Positions 14,063 through 22,375 are shown, counted from the first letter of the stretch. The stretch is DNA of 43,517 nucleotides from Streptomyces sp. SDr-06 (GCF_003324565.1 NZ_QOLA01000036.1:1-43517); one strand, 5' to 3'. Numbers and translations: made by a program. Notes: generated by a model not told the origin, from the sequence alone.

Positions 14063-15718
14063 TCAGCCGCTCTTGGTCGGTGAGGGCGGCGTCTGGGTGG
14101 GCGTGGGCGTCGCCGTCGGGGTGGGGCTCTGGCTCGGCGGGGTCGGCGTGGGGGTCGGGCTGCCCGGGGTCTGGGTGGGCGGCGTCGGCGGCGCGCTCGA
14201 TCCCGGTGGGCCGGGATGCCCCGGGTTCCCGGGGTCGGGCGAGGACGGCGTGGCGATGGGCGTGCCGTCGCCCGCGATGCGTACCGCGGCCCCCGAAGGC
14301 GCCACCTCGACCCGGACCGCCCAGGCGTGGTGCGGCTCGTGGGTGTGGTCGACCCGGATGTACACGGTGACGCTCTGGCCCGGTGCCAGCCGCCCCGCGC
14401 TCTGGCTGAAGGCGAGCCAGCGGGCGTGGCTGCGCAGCGACCAGTCGACGGGCGCGCCGCCGGTCGAGGTCAGCGTGAGCACGGTCGTGTCGCCCGCCGA
14501 ACTCGCGGCGACCGACAGCTGGGCGGGTCCCGCCGGGGCGGTCGAGGGGCTGATGACCTCCACCGACACGTCGGGGGCGCGGCTGCCCGCGGTGAAGCGG
14601 TTGTCGGGCTCGCTGCGGGCGTTGCCCGCGTTCTCGTAGCGGTCGGAGGGACGGCCGTTGAGGCCGCCGGGGGTGTCGGCCTCGCTGGCTGTGACCTTCG
14701 CGCCGCCCTCCGGCTCGCCGGTCGCGGGGGCGCCGCGGTAGGCGGCCCAGAGCGCGAAGACGGGGGCCGCGACCACGGTCGCGACGACGGTGGTGGTCAC
14801 CGCCCTGGCCCGCAGCCGGTCGCGCCGGGCGGCCCGGTCCTTGGGGTCCATCGGGAATCCGGTGCGGTCGAAGCGCGGGGCGCCGCCGCGCGCCCGCGGC
14901 ACGTGCAGCATGGCGGCCTGCGCGGCGGCCCGCGGCGCCTCGGCCAGCGGCAGGGCGGCCGGGGTGACGGTCGACCCGGGCCAGGGCCCGGCCGCGCCCG
15001 TGCGCTCGGCGGCGCGGCGGCAGCGGGGGCAGTCGTCGACGTGCCGGACCAGCTCGCGGCGCAGCGCGGCGGAGAGCAACACCTGGTGGTCGCCGGTGAG
15101 TTGGGCGACCGTGGGGCAGCCTCCCATCTCGACGACGGCGAGCGCGGCGCGGGTCCGCTCGACCTCGCAGGCGCCCGCGGCGAGCAGCTCGCGCGCGGCC
15201 GGGTAGTTCATGCCGAGCACCGAGGCGACCTCGCGGGCGCCGAGCTGGTGGCGGACCGCCAGCTCCAGGGCCTCGCGCTGCTCGGGGGTGGTGCCGGCGG
15301 CCTCGGGCCAGGCGAGCAGGGCGAGTTCGCCCCGGCGCCGCTCCCGCTCCTCCTCGGACACCTCGACCGCGGGGGCCTCCTCGGCGGGGCGGCCGGTGTG
15401 GGCGCCGGGCCGGGCGCGTCTGCGCTCGGCCAGCTTGCGCAGACAGGCCCAGCGGGCGAGGGCGTACAGCCACGCCTTGCGTTCGGGCTCGGCCGCGGGG
15501 CAGCGCGCGTACTGGCGCTCGGAGACGGCGAGTATGTCGCCGAGGGCGGCGGTCGCCTCGTCGTGGTCGCACAGGACGGACAGGCAGTACGTGAACAGGC
15601 CGTCCAGGTACGCCTCGTAACGCGCGGGCGGGCGCTGGGCCAGCGTCCGGGGCGCACGGCGCTGCGCCCGGTGTGCGCCGGTGTTGTGCGCTGGCTGATC
15701 CAGTCTGCTGCTCGTCAC
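14063..15718 (-). CDS. Transmembrane sigma-70-like/anti-sigma/extracellular BACON-like fusion protein
   Basis: 551 residues with four parts. Residues ~34-100 resemble sigma region 2 (YEAYLDGLFTYCLSVLCDHDEA, AWLYALARWACLRKL). Residues ~145-190 resemble region 4 (LELAVRHQLGAREVASVLGM). Residues 201-233 hold a zinc anti-sigma motif (Cys201, then HVDDCPRC with His226, Cys230, Cys233). One membrane helix lies at ~308-326 (TTTVVATVVAAPVFALWAAY). The outer part has an Ig-like/BACON-type domain (~380-480) and a Pro/Thr/Ser-rich tail from ~490. Thus sigma-like and anti-sigma-like modules share one chain across the membrane. Promoter recognition may be degenerate. The GTG start overlaps the stop of a 17-codon ORF (GTGA), suggesting coupled translation. 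Confidence 0.85.
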   Translation of the reverse strand: MTSSRLDQPAHNTGAHRAQRRAPRTLAQRPPARYEAYLDGLFTYCLSVLCDHDEATAALGDILAVSERQYARCPAAEPERKAWLYALARWACLRKLAERRRARPGAHTGRPAEEAPAVEVSEEERERRRGELALLAWPEAAGTTPEQREALELAVRHQLGAREVASVLGMNYPAARELLAAGACEVERTRAALAVVEMGGCPTVAQLTGDHQVLLSAALRRELVRHVDDCPRCRRAAERTGAAGPWPGSTVTPAALPLAEAPRAAAQAAMLHVPRARGGAPRFDRTGFPMDPKDRAARRDRLRARAVTTTVVATVVAAPVFALWAAYRGAPATGEPEGGAKVTASEADTPGGLNGRPSDRYENAGNARSEPDNRFTAGSRAPDVSVEVISPSTAPAGPAQLSVAASSAGDTTVLTLTSTGGAPVDWSLRSHARWLAFSQSAGRLAPGQSVTVYIRVDHTHEPHHAWAVRVEVAPSGAAVRIAGDGTPIATPSSPDPGNPGHPGPPGSSAPPTPPTQTPGSPTPTPTPPSQSPTPTATPTPTQTPPSPTKSG

Positions 15719-15768
15719 GCGTGCGACCGTAGGCGCAGCATGAGGGCTTCTTCGTACCGGTTGAGCAC
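15715..15768 (-). CDS. Candidate 17-residue upstream ORF coupled to the sigma-like gene
   Basis: A GTG at 15768 opens an ORF reading VLNRYEEALMLRLRSHA (first residue Met when initiated). AAGGA lies 6 bases upstream, a better ribosome site than the one before the sigma-like gene. Its TGA overlaps the GTG start of that gene. Translation of this peptide could deliver ribosomes to the downstream start or control it. The AT-rich bases just upstream (TTAAAT) differ from the surroundings and could belong to the promoter. An overlapping ATG in another frame (15770) opens a long shadow frame and is rejected. Evidence is positional only. Confidence 0.45.
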   Translation of the reverse strand: MLNRYEEALMLRLRSHA

Positions 15769-15819
15769 ATTTAATCCTTACGGGTGAACGTATCCCTCAA
15801 AAGGGGACAGGAATCGGGA

Positions 15820-15839
15820 ATTCCATGGCATTCCATGGC
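15820..15839. repeat. Direct repeat ATTCCATGGC x2 between the sigma-like gene and radA
   Basis: ATTCCATGGC occurs twice head to tail, just after GGAATTCC. It lies in the 15769-16044 divergent gap, about 100 bases upstream of the sigma-like coding start. It could bind a regulator as tandem half-sites. Nothing else in this gap is recognisable apart from a short AT-rich stretch at 15760-15790. Confidence 0.3.
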
Positions 15840-16044
15840 AGACCAGCTACGCACTGTGCAAACGGACGCGACCAGTCGGGGCGACGCGGAGGCGGCGGCA
15901 TCCACCCGAACGGCGGGGCGCGGAAAGCCCGGGGTTCGCGCCCGGAGCCGCGCGTCCGGGCCCGGGGCGTCGCGGCGGGGCCCTCGCCGGGGCCGCTTCA
16001 ACCGTCCGTGCGGGATTGTCAGTGGCCCCCTATACGGTGACGCC

Positions 16045-17442
16045 ATGGCTGCCCGTACGAAATCCGCGAAGGACCGGCCGTCCTACCGCTGCACCGAATG
16101 CGGCTGGACGACCGCCAAGTGGCTCGGCCGTTGCCCCGAGTGCCAGGCCTGGGGGACGGTCGAGGAGTACGGCGCGCCCGCGGTGCGCACCACGGCGGCG
16201 GGCCGGGTCTCCACGGCCGCGCTGCCCATCGGCCAGGTGGACGGCCGCCAGGCGACGGCGCGCACGACCGGGGTCGACGAGCTGGACCGCGTGCTCGGCG
16301 GCGGGCTCGTGCCGGGCGCGGTGGTGCTGCTCGCGGGTGAGCCCGGCGTCGGCAAGTCCACGCTGCTCCTGGACGTCGCGGCCAAGGCGGCGAGCGACGA
16401 CCACCGCACGCTCTACATCACGGGCGAGGAGTCGGCGAGCCAGGTCCGGCTGCGCGCCGACCGCATTCGGGCGCTCAACGACCATCTGTACCTGGCGGCC
16501 GAGACCGACCTGTCCGCCGTCCTCGGCCACCTCGACGCGGTCAAGCCGTCCCTGCTCGTCCTCGACTCCGTCCAGACCGTCGCCTCCCCCGAGATCGACG
16601 GCGCCCCCGGCGGCATGGCCCAGGTCCGCGAGGTCGCGGGCGCGCTGATCCGCGCCTCCAAGGAGCGCGGCATGTCCACGCTCCTGGTCGGTCACGTCAC
16701 CAAGGACGGCGCGATCGCCGGCCCCCGCCTCTTGGAGCACCTGGTGGACGTGGTGCTCTCCTTCGAGGGCGACCGGCACGCGCGCCTGCGCCTCGTACGG
16801 GGCGTCAAGAACCGGTACGGGGCGACGGACGAGGTCGGCTGCTTCGAACTGCACGACGAGGGCATCACCGGACTCGCCGACCCCAGCGGCCTGTTCCTCA
16901 CCCGGCGCGACGTGGCGGTGCCCGGCACCTGTCTGACCGTCACCCTGGAGGGCCGCCGCCCCCTGGTCGCCGAGGTCCAGGCGCTCACGGTCGACTCGCA
17001 GATCCCCTCCCCGCGCCGCACCACCTCGGGCCTGGAGACCTCCCGGGTGTCGATGATGCTCGCGGTGCTCGAACAGCGGGGCCGGATCACCGCGCTCGGC
17101 AAGCGCGACATCTACAGCGCGACCGTGGGCGGGGTGAAGCTCTCCGAGCCCGCCGCCGACCTCGCGATCGCGCTCGCCCTGGCCTCGGCGGCGAGCGACA
17201 CCCCGCTGCCCAAGAACCTGGTCGCGATCGGCGAGGTGGGCCTGGCGGGCGAGGTCAGAAGGGTCACCGGAGTGCAGCGCAGGCTCGCCGAGGCCCACCG
17301 TCTGGGCTTCACCCACGCCCTCGTCCCGACCGACCCGGGCAAGGTCCCGGCCGGTATGAAGGTCACGGAAGTCGCCGACATGGGGGACGCGCTGCGAGTG
17401 CTCCCGCGTGGGCGTCGTGCACAGGCCCCACGGGAGGAGTAG
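16045..17442 (+). CDS. radA: DNA repair protein RadA
   Basis: 465 residues, the normal RadA length. The N-terminal C4 zinc finger is CTEC..CPEC (16-33). Walker A is GEPGVGKST (98-106), Walker B is LLVLDSVQT, and the RadA-specific KNRFG motif appears as KNRYG near 255-259. The C-terminal Lon-like domain follows (EPAADLAIALALASAASD, AIGEVGLAGEVRRV). RadA is a RecA-related helicase that promotes branch migration during recombination. I chose ATG 16045 because it leads directly into the zinc finger. It is followed after 90 bases by disA, the usual actinobacterial order; in Bacillus RadA and DisA act together in DNA damage signalling. Confidence 0.96.
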   Translation: MAARTKSAKDRPSYRCTECGWTTAKWLGRCPECQAWGTVEEYGAPAVRTTAAGRVSTAALPIGQVDGRQATARTTGVDELDRVLGGGLVPGAVVLLAGEPGVGKSTLLLDVAAKAASDDHRTLYITGEESASQVRLRADRIRALNDHLYLAAETDLSAVLGHLDAVKPSLLVLDSVQTVASPEIDGAPGGMAQVREVAGALIRASKERGMSTLLVGHVTKDGAIAGPRLLEHLVDVVLSFEGDRHARLRLVRGVKNRYGATDEVGCFELHDEGITGLADPSGLFLTRRDVAVPGTCLTVTLEGRRPLVAEVQALTVDSQIPSPRRTTSGLETSRVSMMLAVLEQRGRITALGKRDIYSATVGGVKLSEPAADLAIALALASAASDTPLPKNLVAIGEVGLAGEVRRVTGVQRRLAEAHRLGFTHALVPTDPGKVPAGMKVTEVADMGDALRVLPRGRRAQAPREE

Positions 17443-17532
17443 CCGCGCCGGTAGACTTTGCCCTGGTCTCGCCCGTCCGTACGAGCGGTACGCCGGCAGT
17501 ACGCGCCGTATGAGCAACACCGGAGGAGTGCA

Positions 17533-18657
17533 GTGGCAGCCAACGACCGGGCATCAGCACCCGGAAAGTCCGGCACAGGCTCCGGTAACGAAGCGCTGAT
17601 GCGCGCCGCCCTGAGCGCCGTCGCGCCCGGCACCGCGCTCCGCGACGGCCTGGAGCGCATCCTGCGGGGCAACACGGGCGGGTTGATCGTGCTCGGCCTC
17701 GACAAGACCGTCGACTCGATGTGCACGGGCGGCTTCGTCCTGGACGTCGAGTTCGCCGCGACGCGGCTGCGCGAGCTGTGCAAGCTCGACGGCGCGCTGG
17801 TGCTCGACAAGGACATCACCAAGATCCACCGCGCCGGTGTGCAGCTGGTGCCGGACGCGGACATCCCCACCGAGGAGACCGGCACCCGCCACCGCACGGC
17901 GGACCGCGTCTCCAAGCAGTGCAACTTCCCGGTCGTCTCGGTCTCCCAGTCCATGCGCCTGATCGCGCTGTACGTGAATGGCGAGCGCCGGGTCCTGGAG
18001 GAGTCGGCGGCGATCCTGTCCCGCGCCAACCAGGCGCTCGCGACCCTGGAGCGCTACAAGCTCCGCCTGGACGAGGTCGCAGGCACCCTCTCCGCCCTGG
18101 AGATCGAGGACCTGGTGACGGTCCGGGACGTCACGGCGGTCGCCCAGCGCCTGGAGATGGTGCGCCGCATCGCCACCGAGATCGCCGAGTACGTGGTGGA
18201 GTTGGGCACGGACGGACGCCTGCTCTCGCTCCAGCTGGACGAGTTGATCGCGGGGGTCGAGCCCGAGCGTGAGCTGGTGGTCCGGGACTACGTTCCCGAG
18301 CCCACCGCCAAGCGCTCCCGCACCGTCGACGAGGCGCTGCGCGAGCTCAATGACCTCACCCATGCGGAGCTGCTCGAACTGCCCATAGTGGCAAGGGCGT
18401 TGGGCTACAGCGGCTCCCCCGAGACGCTGGACTCCGCGGTGTCCCCGCGGGGCTACCGCCTCCTGGCGAAGGTGCCGCGGCTGCCGGGGGCGATCATCGA
18501 GCGCCTGGTGGAGCACTTCGGCGGCCTCCAGAAGCTCCTGGCCGCCTCGGTGGACGACCTCCAGACCGTCGACGGCGTCGGCGAGGCACGGGCCCGCAGC
18601 GTCCGGGAGGGCCTGTCGAGGCTGGCCGAGTCGTCCATTCTGGAGCGCTACGTATAG
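17533..18657 (+). CDS. disA: Diadenylate cyclase DisA (c-di-AMP synthase, DNA integrity scanner)
   Basis: 374 residues. DisA condenses two ATP into cyclic di-AMP and binds branched DNA. The DAC domain carries the catalytic motifs DGALVLD (86-92) and GTRHRTA (117-123). A helical middle follows, and the C-terminus is a helix-hairpin-helix DNA-binding domain (LQTVDGVGEARARSVREGLSRL). The GTG start at 17533 has GGAGGA 5 bases upstream. c-di-AMP in Streptomyces affects osmotic balance and cell-wall hydrolases through ydaO riboswitches; a candidate of that class is at 30297-30480 in this window. Confidence 0.97.
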   Translation: MAANDRASAPGKSGTGSGNEALMRAALSAVAPGTALRDGLERILRGNTGGLIVLGLDKTVDSMCTGGFVLDVEFAATRLRELCKLDGALVLDKDITKIHRAGVQLVPDADIPTEETGTRHRTADRVSKQCNFPVVSVSQSMRLIALYVNGERRVLEESAAILSRANQALATLERYKLRLDEVAGTLSALEIEDLVTVRDVTAVAQRLEMVRRIATEIAEYVVELGTDGRLLSLQLDELIAGVEPERELVVRDYVPEPTAKRSRTVDEALRELNDLTHAELLELPIVARALGYSGSPETLDSAVSPRGYRLLAKVPRLPGAIIERLVEHFGGLQKLLAASVDDLQTVDGVGEARARSVREGLSRLAESSILERYV

Positions 18658-18750
18658 CCGACCGAGGGGGAGCCCCGCCCTCGCCTCCCGCCCGGGGGCT
18701 CCGCCCCCAGCCCCCCCCATTCGCGCCCGAACGGCGCTCGTCCTCAATCT

Positions 18751-18777
18751 CCCCCAAGGCCTTAAGGGCCAGGGGGG
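18751..18777 (+). terminator. Possible terminator hairpin downstream of disA
   Basis: CCCCC at 18751-18755 and GGGGGG near 18772-18777 flank GGCC...GGCC, forming a GC-rich stem. A second hairpin, GGGGGC-TCC-GCCCCC, lies at 18694-18708 and resembles the repeat family found at 26.5-27.2 kb. There is no U tract, as is common in Streptomyces. Both lie between disA and the convergent secreted-protein gene. Confidence 0.4.
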
Positions 18778-18827
18778 ACCCCCATGACGGGCTGAGGTTG
18801 CCGATGCGGGCCAGCACGATGCCGCCA

Positions 18828-18850
18828 AGGGGCGCGGGGAACTGCGCGAG
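18828..18850 (-). repeat. Solitary inverted copy of the GCGCAGTTCCCCGCGCCCCT element
   Basis: AGGGGCGCGGGGAACTGCGC, followed by GAG, is the exact complement of the core that forms the tandem array at 10415-10665. The following bases (AAGCGGGCACGGTCCGCGGC) resemble its second block in degraded form. It lies in the 262-base gap between convergent disA and the secreted-protein gene. Confidence 0.75.
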
Positions 18851-18919
18851 AAGCGGGCACGGTCCGCGGCGAACCGGATCCCCGGCGGGTTCAGGGAAGG
18901 GCCGGAGCCCCGGGGCGGG

Positions 18920-19762
18920 CTAGTCCTGGGCCAGGGCGAAGGACGCCCGGGCCACGGGGAGCCCGGGGAAGTGGGCCTCCACGAGGTACGTACCGGGCCC
19001 CACACCCCCCGCCCCCGGAGTCGCACACCCCGGCGCGGACTTCCCCCGGTCCCACTCCACGGTGTGCGTGATCGTCGACCCCCCCGGCACCTGGAAGAAC
19101 ACGCTCGCGTCACCCACCGGACAGTCGTCCGTGGACCACACCCGGTCGTTCCCGGTGGAGGTCACCGTCACAACCGCCCCCTTGGGCCCGAGGTCCGCCT
19201 TGCACGTGGACGCCGCGTTGTTCTTGAGGACGACTTCGATACGGGGCTTCTCCCCCACGGCGTACGTCGTCTTGGTGCTGCGCAGGGTCAGGGTCAGCGA
19301 GCCCGGCGCACAGGTCGGCAGGCTGGACCCGGCCGGGACCCGGCTGCCCGCACTGCCGCCGCCACCCGAACTCCCGCCGTCCGAGCCGGAGTTGGCGCCC
19401 CCGGAGCCGCCCGAGCCCGTACTCGTACCGCCGGAGCCCGAGTTGGCGCCACCAGCGCCGCCAGAGCCGCCCGAACCACCGGAGCCGCCCGAGCCTCCGG
19501 ACCCGCCCGACCCACCGGTCTCGTCGCGGCCGCCCGGCGCGGTGCTGACGGCCGGGCCCGAGCCGGAGGGGCCCGGGGTGATCGACTGGGTGGGCGTGGG
19601 GCCCTTGTTGTTGCTGCCGCTCTTGTTCCCGCTGCCACCCCCGGAGGTGACGATCCATAGGACGAGGAGCGCGAGCAGCGCGATCAAGGACAGCGCGACT
19701 GCCCTCCGTCGCCAGTAGATGGAGGAGGGAAGCGGCCCGACCGGATTGCGCAGAGATCCCAC
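18920..19762 (-). CDS. Membrane-anchored extracellular protein with Gly/Ser linker
   Basis: 280 residues. A short cytoplasmic start (VGSLRNPVGPLPSSIYWRRR) precedes one membrane helix at about 21-38 (AVALSLIALLALLVLWIV). A long low-complexity linker follows, including repeats of GGS and GANSGSGG. The C-terminal ~120 residues form a beta-rich domain with cysteines in LPTCAPGS, STCKADL, DDCPVGD and PGCATPG, resembling DUF4232-type or Ig-like extracellular modules (TYAVGEKPRIEVVLKN, GGSTITHTVEWDRG). Function is unknown; a wall- or surface-sensing role is only a guess. I prefer GTG 19762; upstream codons in frame look non-coding. It is divergent from the PAP2 gene. Confidence 0.8.
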   Translation of the reverse strand: MGSLRNPVGPLPSSIYWRRRAVALSLIALLALLVLWIVTSGGGSGNKSGSNNKGPTPTQSITPGPSGSGPAVSTAPGGRDETGGSGGSGGSGGSGGSGGSGGAGGANSGSGGTSTGSGGSGGANSGSDGGSSGGGGSAGSRVPAGSSLPTCAPGSLTLTLRSTKTTYAVGEKPRIEVVLKNNAASTCKADLGPKGAVVTVTSTGNDRVWSTDDCPVGDASVFFQVPGGSTITHTVEWDRGKSAPGCATPGAGGVGPGTYLVEAHFPGLPVARASFALAQD

Positions 19763-19968
19763 GCACCGAACCTTACGAGAGATCGGGGCCAACTCCCGCC
19801 CCACCCGCCGCCACTGTCCCCAAGTTTTCCGGATCATCATCCCGGAGCCGCACCCTCCGGGGCGGCGCGCCCCCCTCCCCCGGGGTCGCCACCCACCCAT
19901 CGCTCACACGCGTCCCCCACCGGTCGCTCGTGGTCGCCCCCCGCGGATGATCCATACTGTCCGTCACC

Positions 19969-20595
19969 ATGGATAGTGAGCTCTACCGCAACATCACCGA
20001 CTTCGCCCACGACATGCCGTCCTGGGTGCAGAGCTTCGTCGAGGTCTGGACGGAGCTCGGCCTGCTCCTGTTCGGCGTGCTGTTCGTCTGCGCCTGGTGG
20101 CGGGCCCGCCGCCGGGACACCACGTCGTTCGCCCTCGCCCTGCTCGCACCCCTCGCGACGGCCGTCGCCTACCTGTGCAGCGAGGTGATCAAGTCGCTGG
20201 TCGACGAGGAGCGGCCCTGCCGGGCGGTGGCGGGCGCGGCGACCTCGCTGATCGCCTGCCCGGCCAACGGAGACTGGTCGTTCCCGTCGAACCACGCCAC
20301 CATCGCGGGCGCGGCGGCCGTCGCGCTGGCGCTCGCCTGGTCGCGGATCTGGCTGCTCACCGTGCCGATGGCGCTGGCGATGGCCTTCTCGCGGGTCTTC
20401 GTCGGGGTGCACTACCCGCACGACGTGGCGGTCGGCCTGGTGCTCGGCACCGTGGCCGCGCTCCTGGTCGTCAAGGCGGGCACCCGCCCGGTGCGGGCGC
20501 TGTCGGAGTCGATGCGGGCGAGCGACATCTCGGCCGTCGCCTGGTTCGCCGGGCCCGGCGCACGCCTGCACGCCAGGCAGCACGCACGCCGCTGA
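19969..20595 (+). CDS. PAP2-family membrane phosphatase
   Basis: 208 residues with about five membrane segments. All three phosphatidate-phosphatase motifs are visible: KSLVDEERPC (motif 1, Lys and Arg-Pro), PSNHA (motif 2, catalytic His) and SRVFVGVHYPHDV (motif 3, Arg-His-Asp). Relatives act on undecaprenyl pyrophosphate or phosphatidic acid. The proximity of wall-stress genes suits an undecaprenyl-pyrophosphate role, but this is inference. The ATG at 19969 follows a promoter-like AT-rich stretch (GATCCATACTGTCC) and lacks an evident Shine-Dalgarno. Confidence 0.9.
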   Translation: MDSELYRNITDFAHDMPSWVQSFVEVWTELGLLLFGVLFVCAWWRARRRDTTSFALALLAPLATAVAYLCSEVIKSLVDEERPCRAVAGAATSLIACPANGDWSFPSNHATIAGAAAVALALAWSRIWLLTVPMALAMAFSRVFVGVHYPHDVAVGLVLGTVAALLVVKAGTRPVRALSESMRASDISAVAWFAGPGARLHARQHARR

Positions 20596-20647
20596 GCGCC
20601 TCTGCGCGCCCCCCTCGGAGGCCGAACATGCCAGGATCGGCTCTGCG

Positions 20648-21589
20648 ATGAACACTCTGCCGACGATGCCCACCGTGCCCATGGACGAGATGAACGCGAC
20701 CACCCAGCCCGCCCAGAATGCCGTTCTCCACGAATCCGTCATCGGATGGTTCGGCGAGAACGCCCGCGATCTGCCCTGGCGCCGCCCCGAGGCGGGCGCC
20801 TGGGGCGTGATGGTCAGCGAGTTCATGCTCCAGCAGACCCCGGTCAGCCGGGTGCTCCCGGTCTACGAGCAGTGGCTGGCGCGCTGGCCGCGCCCGGCCG
20901 ACCTGGCCGCCGAGGCCCCCGGCGAGGCGGTGCGCGCCTGGGGCCGGCTCGGCTACCCGCGCCGGGCGCTGCGGCTGCACGGCGCCGCGCTCGCCATAAC
21001 GGAACGGCACGGCGGCGACGTGCCCGCCGATCACGGCCAGCTGCTCGCGCTGCCCGGCATCGGCGAGTACACGGCGGCCGCGGTCGCCTCGTTCGCGTAC
21101 GGGCAGCGCCACGCGGTCCTGGACACCAACGTCCGCCGGGTCTTCGCGCGGGCCGTCACCGGTGTGCAGTACCCGCCGACCGCCACCACCGCCGCCGAGC
21201 GGCGCCTGGCCCGGGCGCTGCTGCCCGAGGACGAGGCCACCGCGGCCCGCTGGGCGGCCGCCTCCATGGAGCTCGGGGCGCTGGTCTGCACGGCGAAGAA
21301 CGAGACGTGTCTGAGCTGCCCGATCGCCGCGCAGTGCGCGTGGCGGCTGGCCGGAAAGCCCGCGCACCAGGGCCCGCCGCGGCGGGGCCAGACGTACGCG
21401 GGCACCGACCGCCAGGTGCGCGGCAGGCTCCTCGCGGTGCTGCGGGAGGCCACCGGCGCCGTACCGCGGTCGGCGCTGGACGCGGTGTGGCGCGAGCCGG
21501 TGCAGCGGGCCAGGGCGCTCGACGGCCTGGTCGCGGACGGTCTCGTGGAGCCGCTCGACGACGGCTTCTACCGGCTGCCGCAGTCCTGA
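20648..21589 (+). CDS. mutY: A/G-specific adenine glycosylase MutY
   Basis: 313 residues. MutY removes adenine mispaired with 8-oxoguanine. The catalytic Glu region is SEFMLQQTPVSRV, the helix-hairpin-helix is LPGIGEYTAAAVASFAYG, and the catalytic Asp is in VLDTNVRRVFAR. The [4Fe-4S] cluster motif is C-x6-C-x2-C-x5-C (CTAKNETCLSCPIAAQC). After the cluster only ~85 residues remain. They lack the NUDIX-like 8-oxoG recognition domain of E. coli MutY and instead look like a small winged helix (RGRLLAVLREATGAVPRSALD, DGLVADGLVEPLDDGFYRL). Short MutY forms are usual in actinobacteria. ATG 20648 is the only reasonable start. Confidence 0.94.
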   Translation: MNTLPTMPTVPMDEMNATTQPAQNAVLHESVIGWFGENARDLPWRRPEAGAWGVMVSEFMLQQTPVSRVLPVYEQWLARWPRPADLAAEAPGEAVRAWGRLGYPRRALRLHGAALAITERHGGDVPADHGQLLALPGIGEYTAAAVASFAYGQRHAVLDTNVRRVFARAVTGVQYPPTATTAAERRLARALLPEDEATAARWAAASMELGALVCTAKNETCLSCPIAAQCAWRLAGKPAHQGPPRRGQTYAGTDRQVRGRLLAVLREATGAVPRSALDAVWREPVQRARALDGLVADGLVEPLDDGFYRLPQS

Positions 21590-21623
21590 CCCGCGCCCCC
21601 TCGCGGGGTGCCCGGCTGTGTCC

Positions 21624-21648
21624 GTAACGTCCGAAAGAGCGGCGTTAC
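21624..21648. promoter_or_regulatory. Inverted repeat upstream of sigE (GTAACG...CGTTAC)
   Basis: GTAACG (21624-21629) and CGTTAC (21643-21648) form a 6-base inverted repeat 13 bases apart, about 170 bases upstream of sigE. A related GTTACA follows near 21679. The gap also holds TGACAA (21733-21738) and TAGGTT (21747-21752), but their spacing is too short for a standard promoter. In S. coelicolor sigE is activated by CseB; these repeats might be its site. They could equally be a mutY terminator. Confidence 0.3.
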
Positions 21649-21817
21649 CCCTGGAAAACGGCGGTAAACCTCGGCTGTTACACAACCGATGGCTCTCCGT
21701 GCGTCGGCCGACGGCTCCTCCGCACAGGCCCGTGACAAGTCCTCCGTAGGTTCATTCCGGTAAGCGACCAGCAGGACGAGCGGGACCAGCTCACGGGGAC
21801 GACGGAGGCGGTTGGGT

Positions 21818-22375
21818 ATGGCGCAGGGCGAGGTGCTTGAGTTCGAGGAGTACGTACGCACCCGGCAGGACGCGCTTCTTCGGAGTGCCCGGCGACTCGT
21901 TCCGGACCCGGTCGACGCGCAGGACCTGCTGCAGACCGCGCTGGCCCGCACCTACGGCCGCTGGGACGGCATCGCCGACAAGACCCTCGCCGACGCCTAT
22001 CTGCGCCGGGTCATGATCAACACCCGGACCGAGTGGTGGCGGGCGCGCAAGCTCGAAGAGGTTCCCACCGAGCAGCTGCCCGACGCCCGCGTCGAGGACG
22101 GCACCGAGCAGCGCGCCGACCGCGCCCTGCTGATGGACGTCCTGAAGGTGCTCGCCCCCAAGCAGCGCAGCGTCGTCGTGCTGCGACACTGGGAGCAGAT
22201 GAGCACCGAGGAGACGGCCGCGGCCCTCGGCATGTCCGCCGGCACGGTCAAGAGCACGCTGCACCGCGCGCTGGCCCGGCTCCGCCAGGAGCTCGAGAGC
22301 CGCGAGCTGGACTTCCGGGCCCTGGAGCACGGCAACGTACGCGAGGTAAAGGGGCGGGAGCGGTGCGCGGCCTGA
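21818..22375 (+). CDS. sigE: ECF RNA polymerase sigma factor SigE (cell envelope stress)
   Basis: 185 residues with regions 2 and 4 only, the ECF layout. Region 2 covers TRQDALLRSARRLVPDPVDAQDLLQTALARTYGRW. Region 4 is VLAPKQRSVVVLRHWEQMST followed by EETAAALGMSAGTVKSTLHRALARL. The sequence and the following cseA-cseB-cseC genes match S. coelicolor sigE, whose product directs envelope-stress promoters after cell-wall damage. ATG 21818 is preferred, with GGAGG 9 bases upstream. Unlike most ECF factors it has no partner anti-sigma; control is by transcription through CseB/CseC. Its end overlaps the cseA start by 13 bases. Confidence 0.95.
   Translation: MAQGEVLEFEEYVRTRQDALLRSARRLVPDPVDAQDLLQTALARTYGRWDGIADKTLADAYLRRVMINTRTEWWRARKLEEVPTEQLPDARVEDGTEQRADRALLMDVLKVLAPKQRSVVVLRHWEQMSTEETAAALGMSAGTVKSTLHRALARLRQELESRELDFRALEHGNVREVKGRERCAA

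Noticed and set aside
13689..15770. 693-codon minus-strand frame overlapping the sigma-like gene
   Set aside because: It is Arg/Pro-rich shadow sequence; the other frame has recognisable domains and a membrane helix.
16016..16036. TTGTCA and TATACG upstream of radA as a promoter
   Set aside because: The spacing is only 9 bases, far too short for a -35/-10 pair.
15784..16044. N-terminal extension of radA by 87 codons
   Set aside because: The extension is not RadA-like; the conserved zinc finger begins just after the ATG at 16045.
19456..19521. GGS-encoding tandem repeats as a possible regulatory or mobile repeat
   Set aside because: They lie in frame within a coding region and simply encode a flexible extracellular linker.
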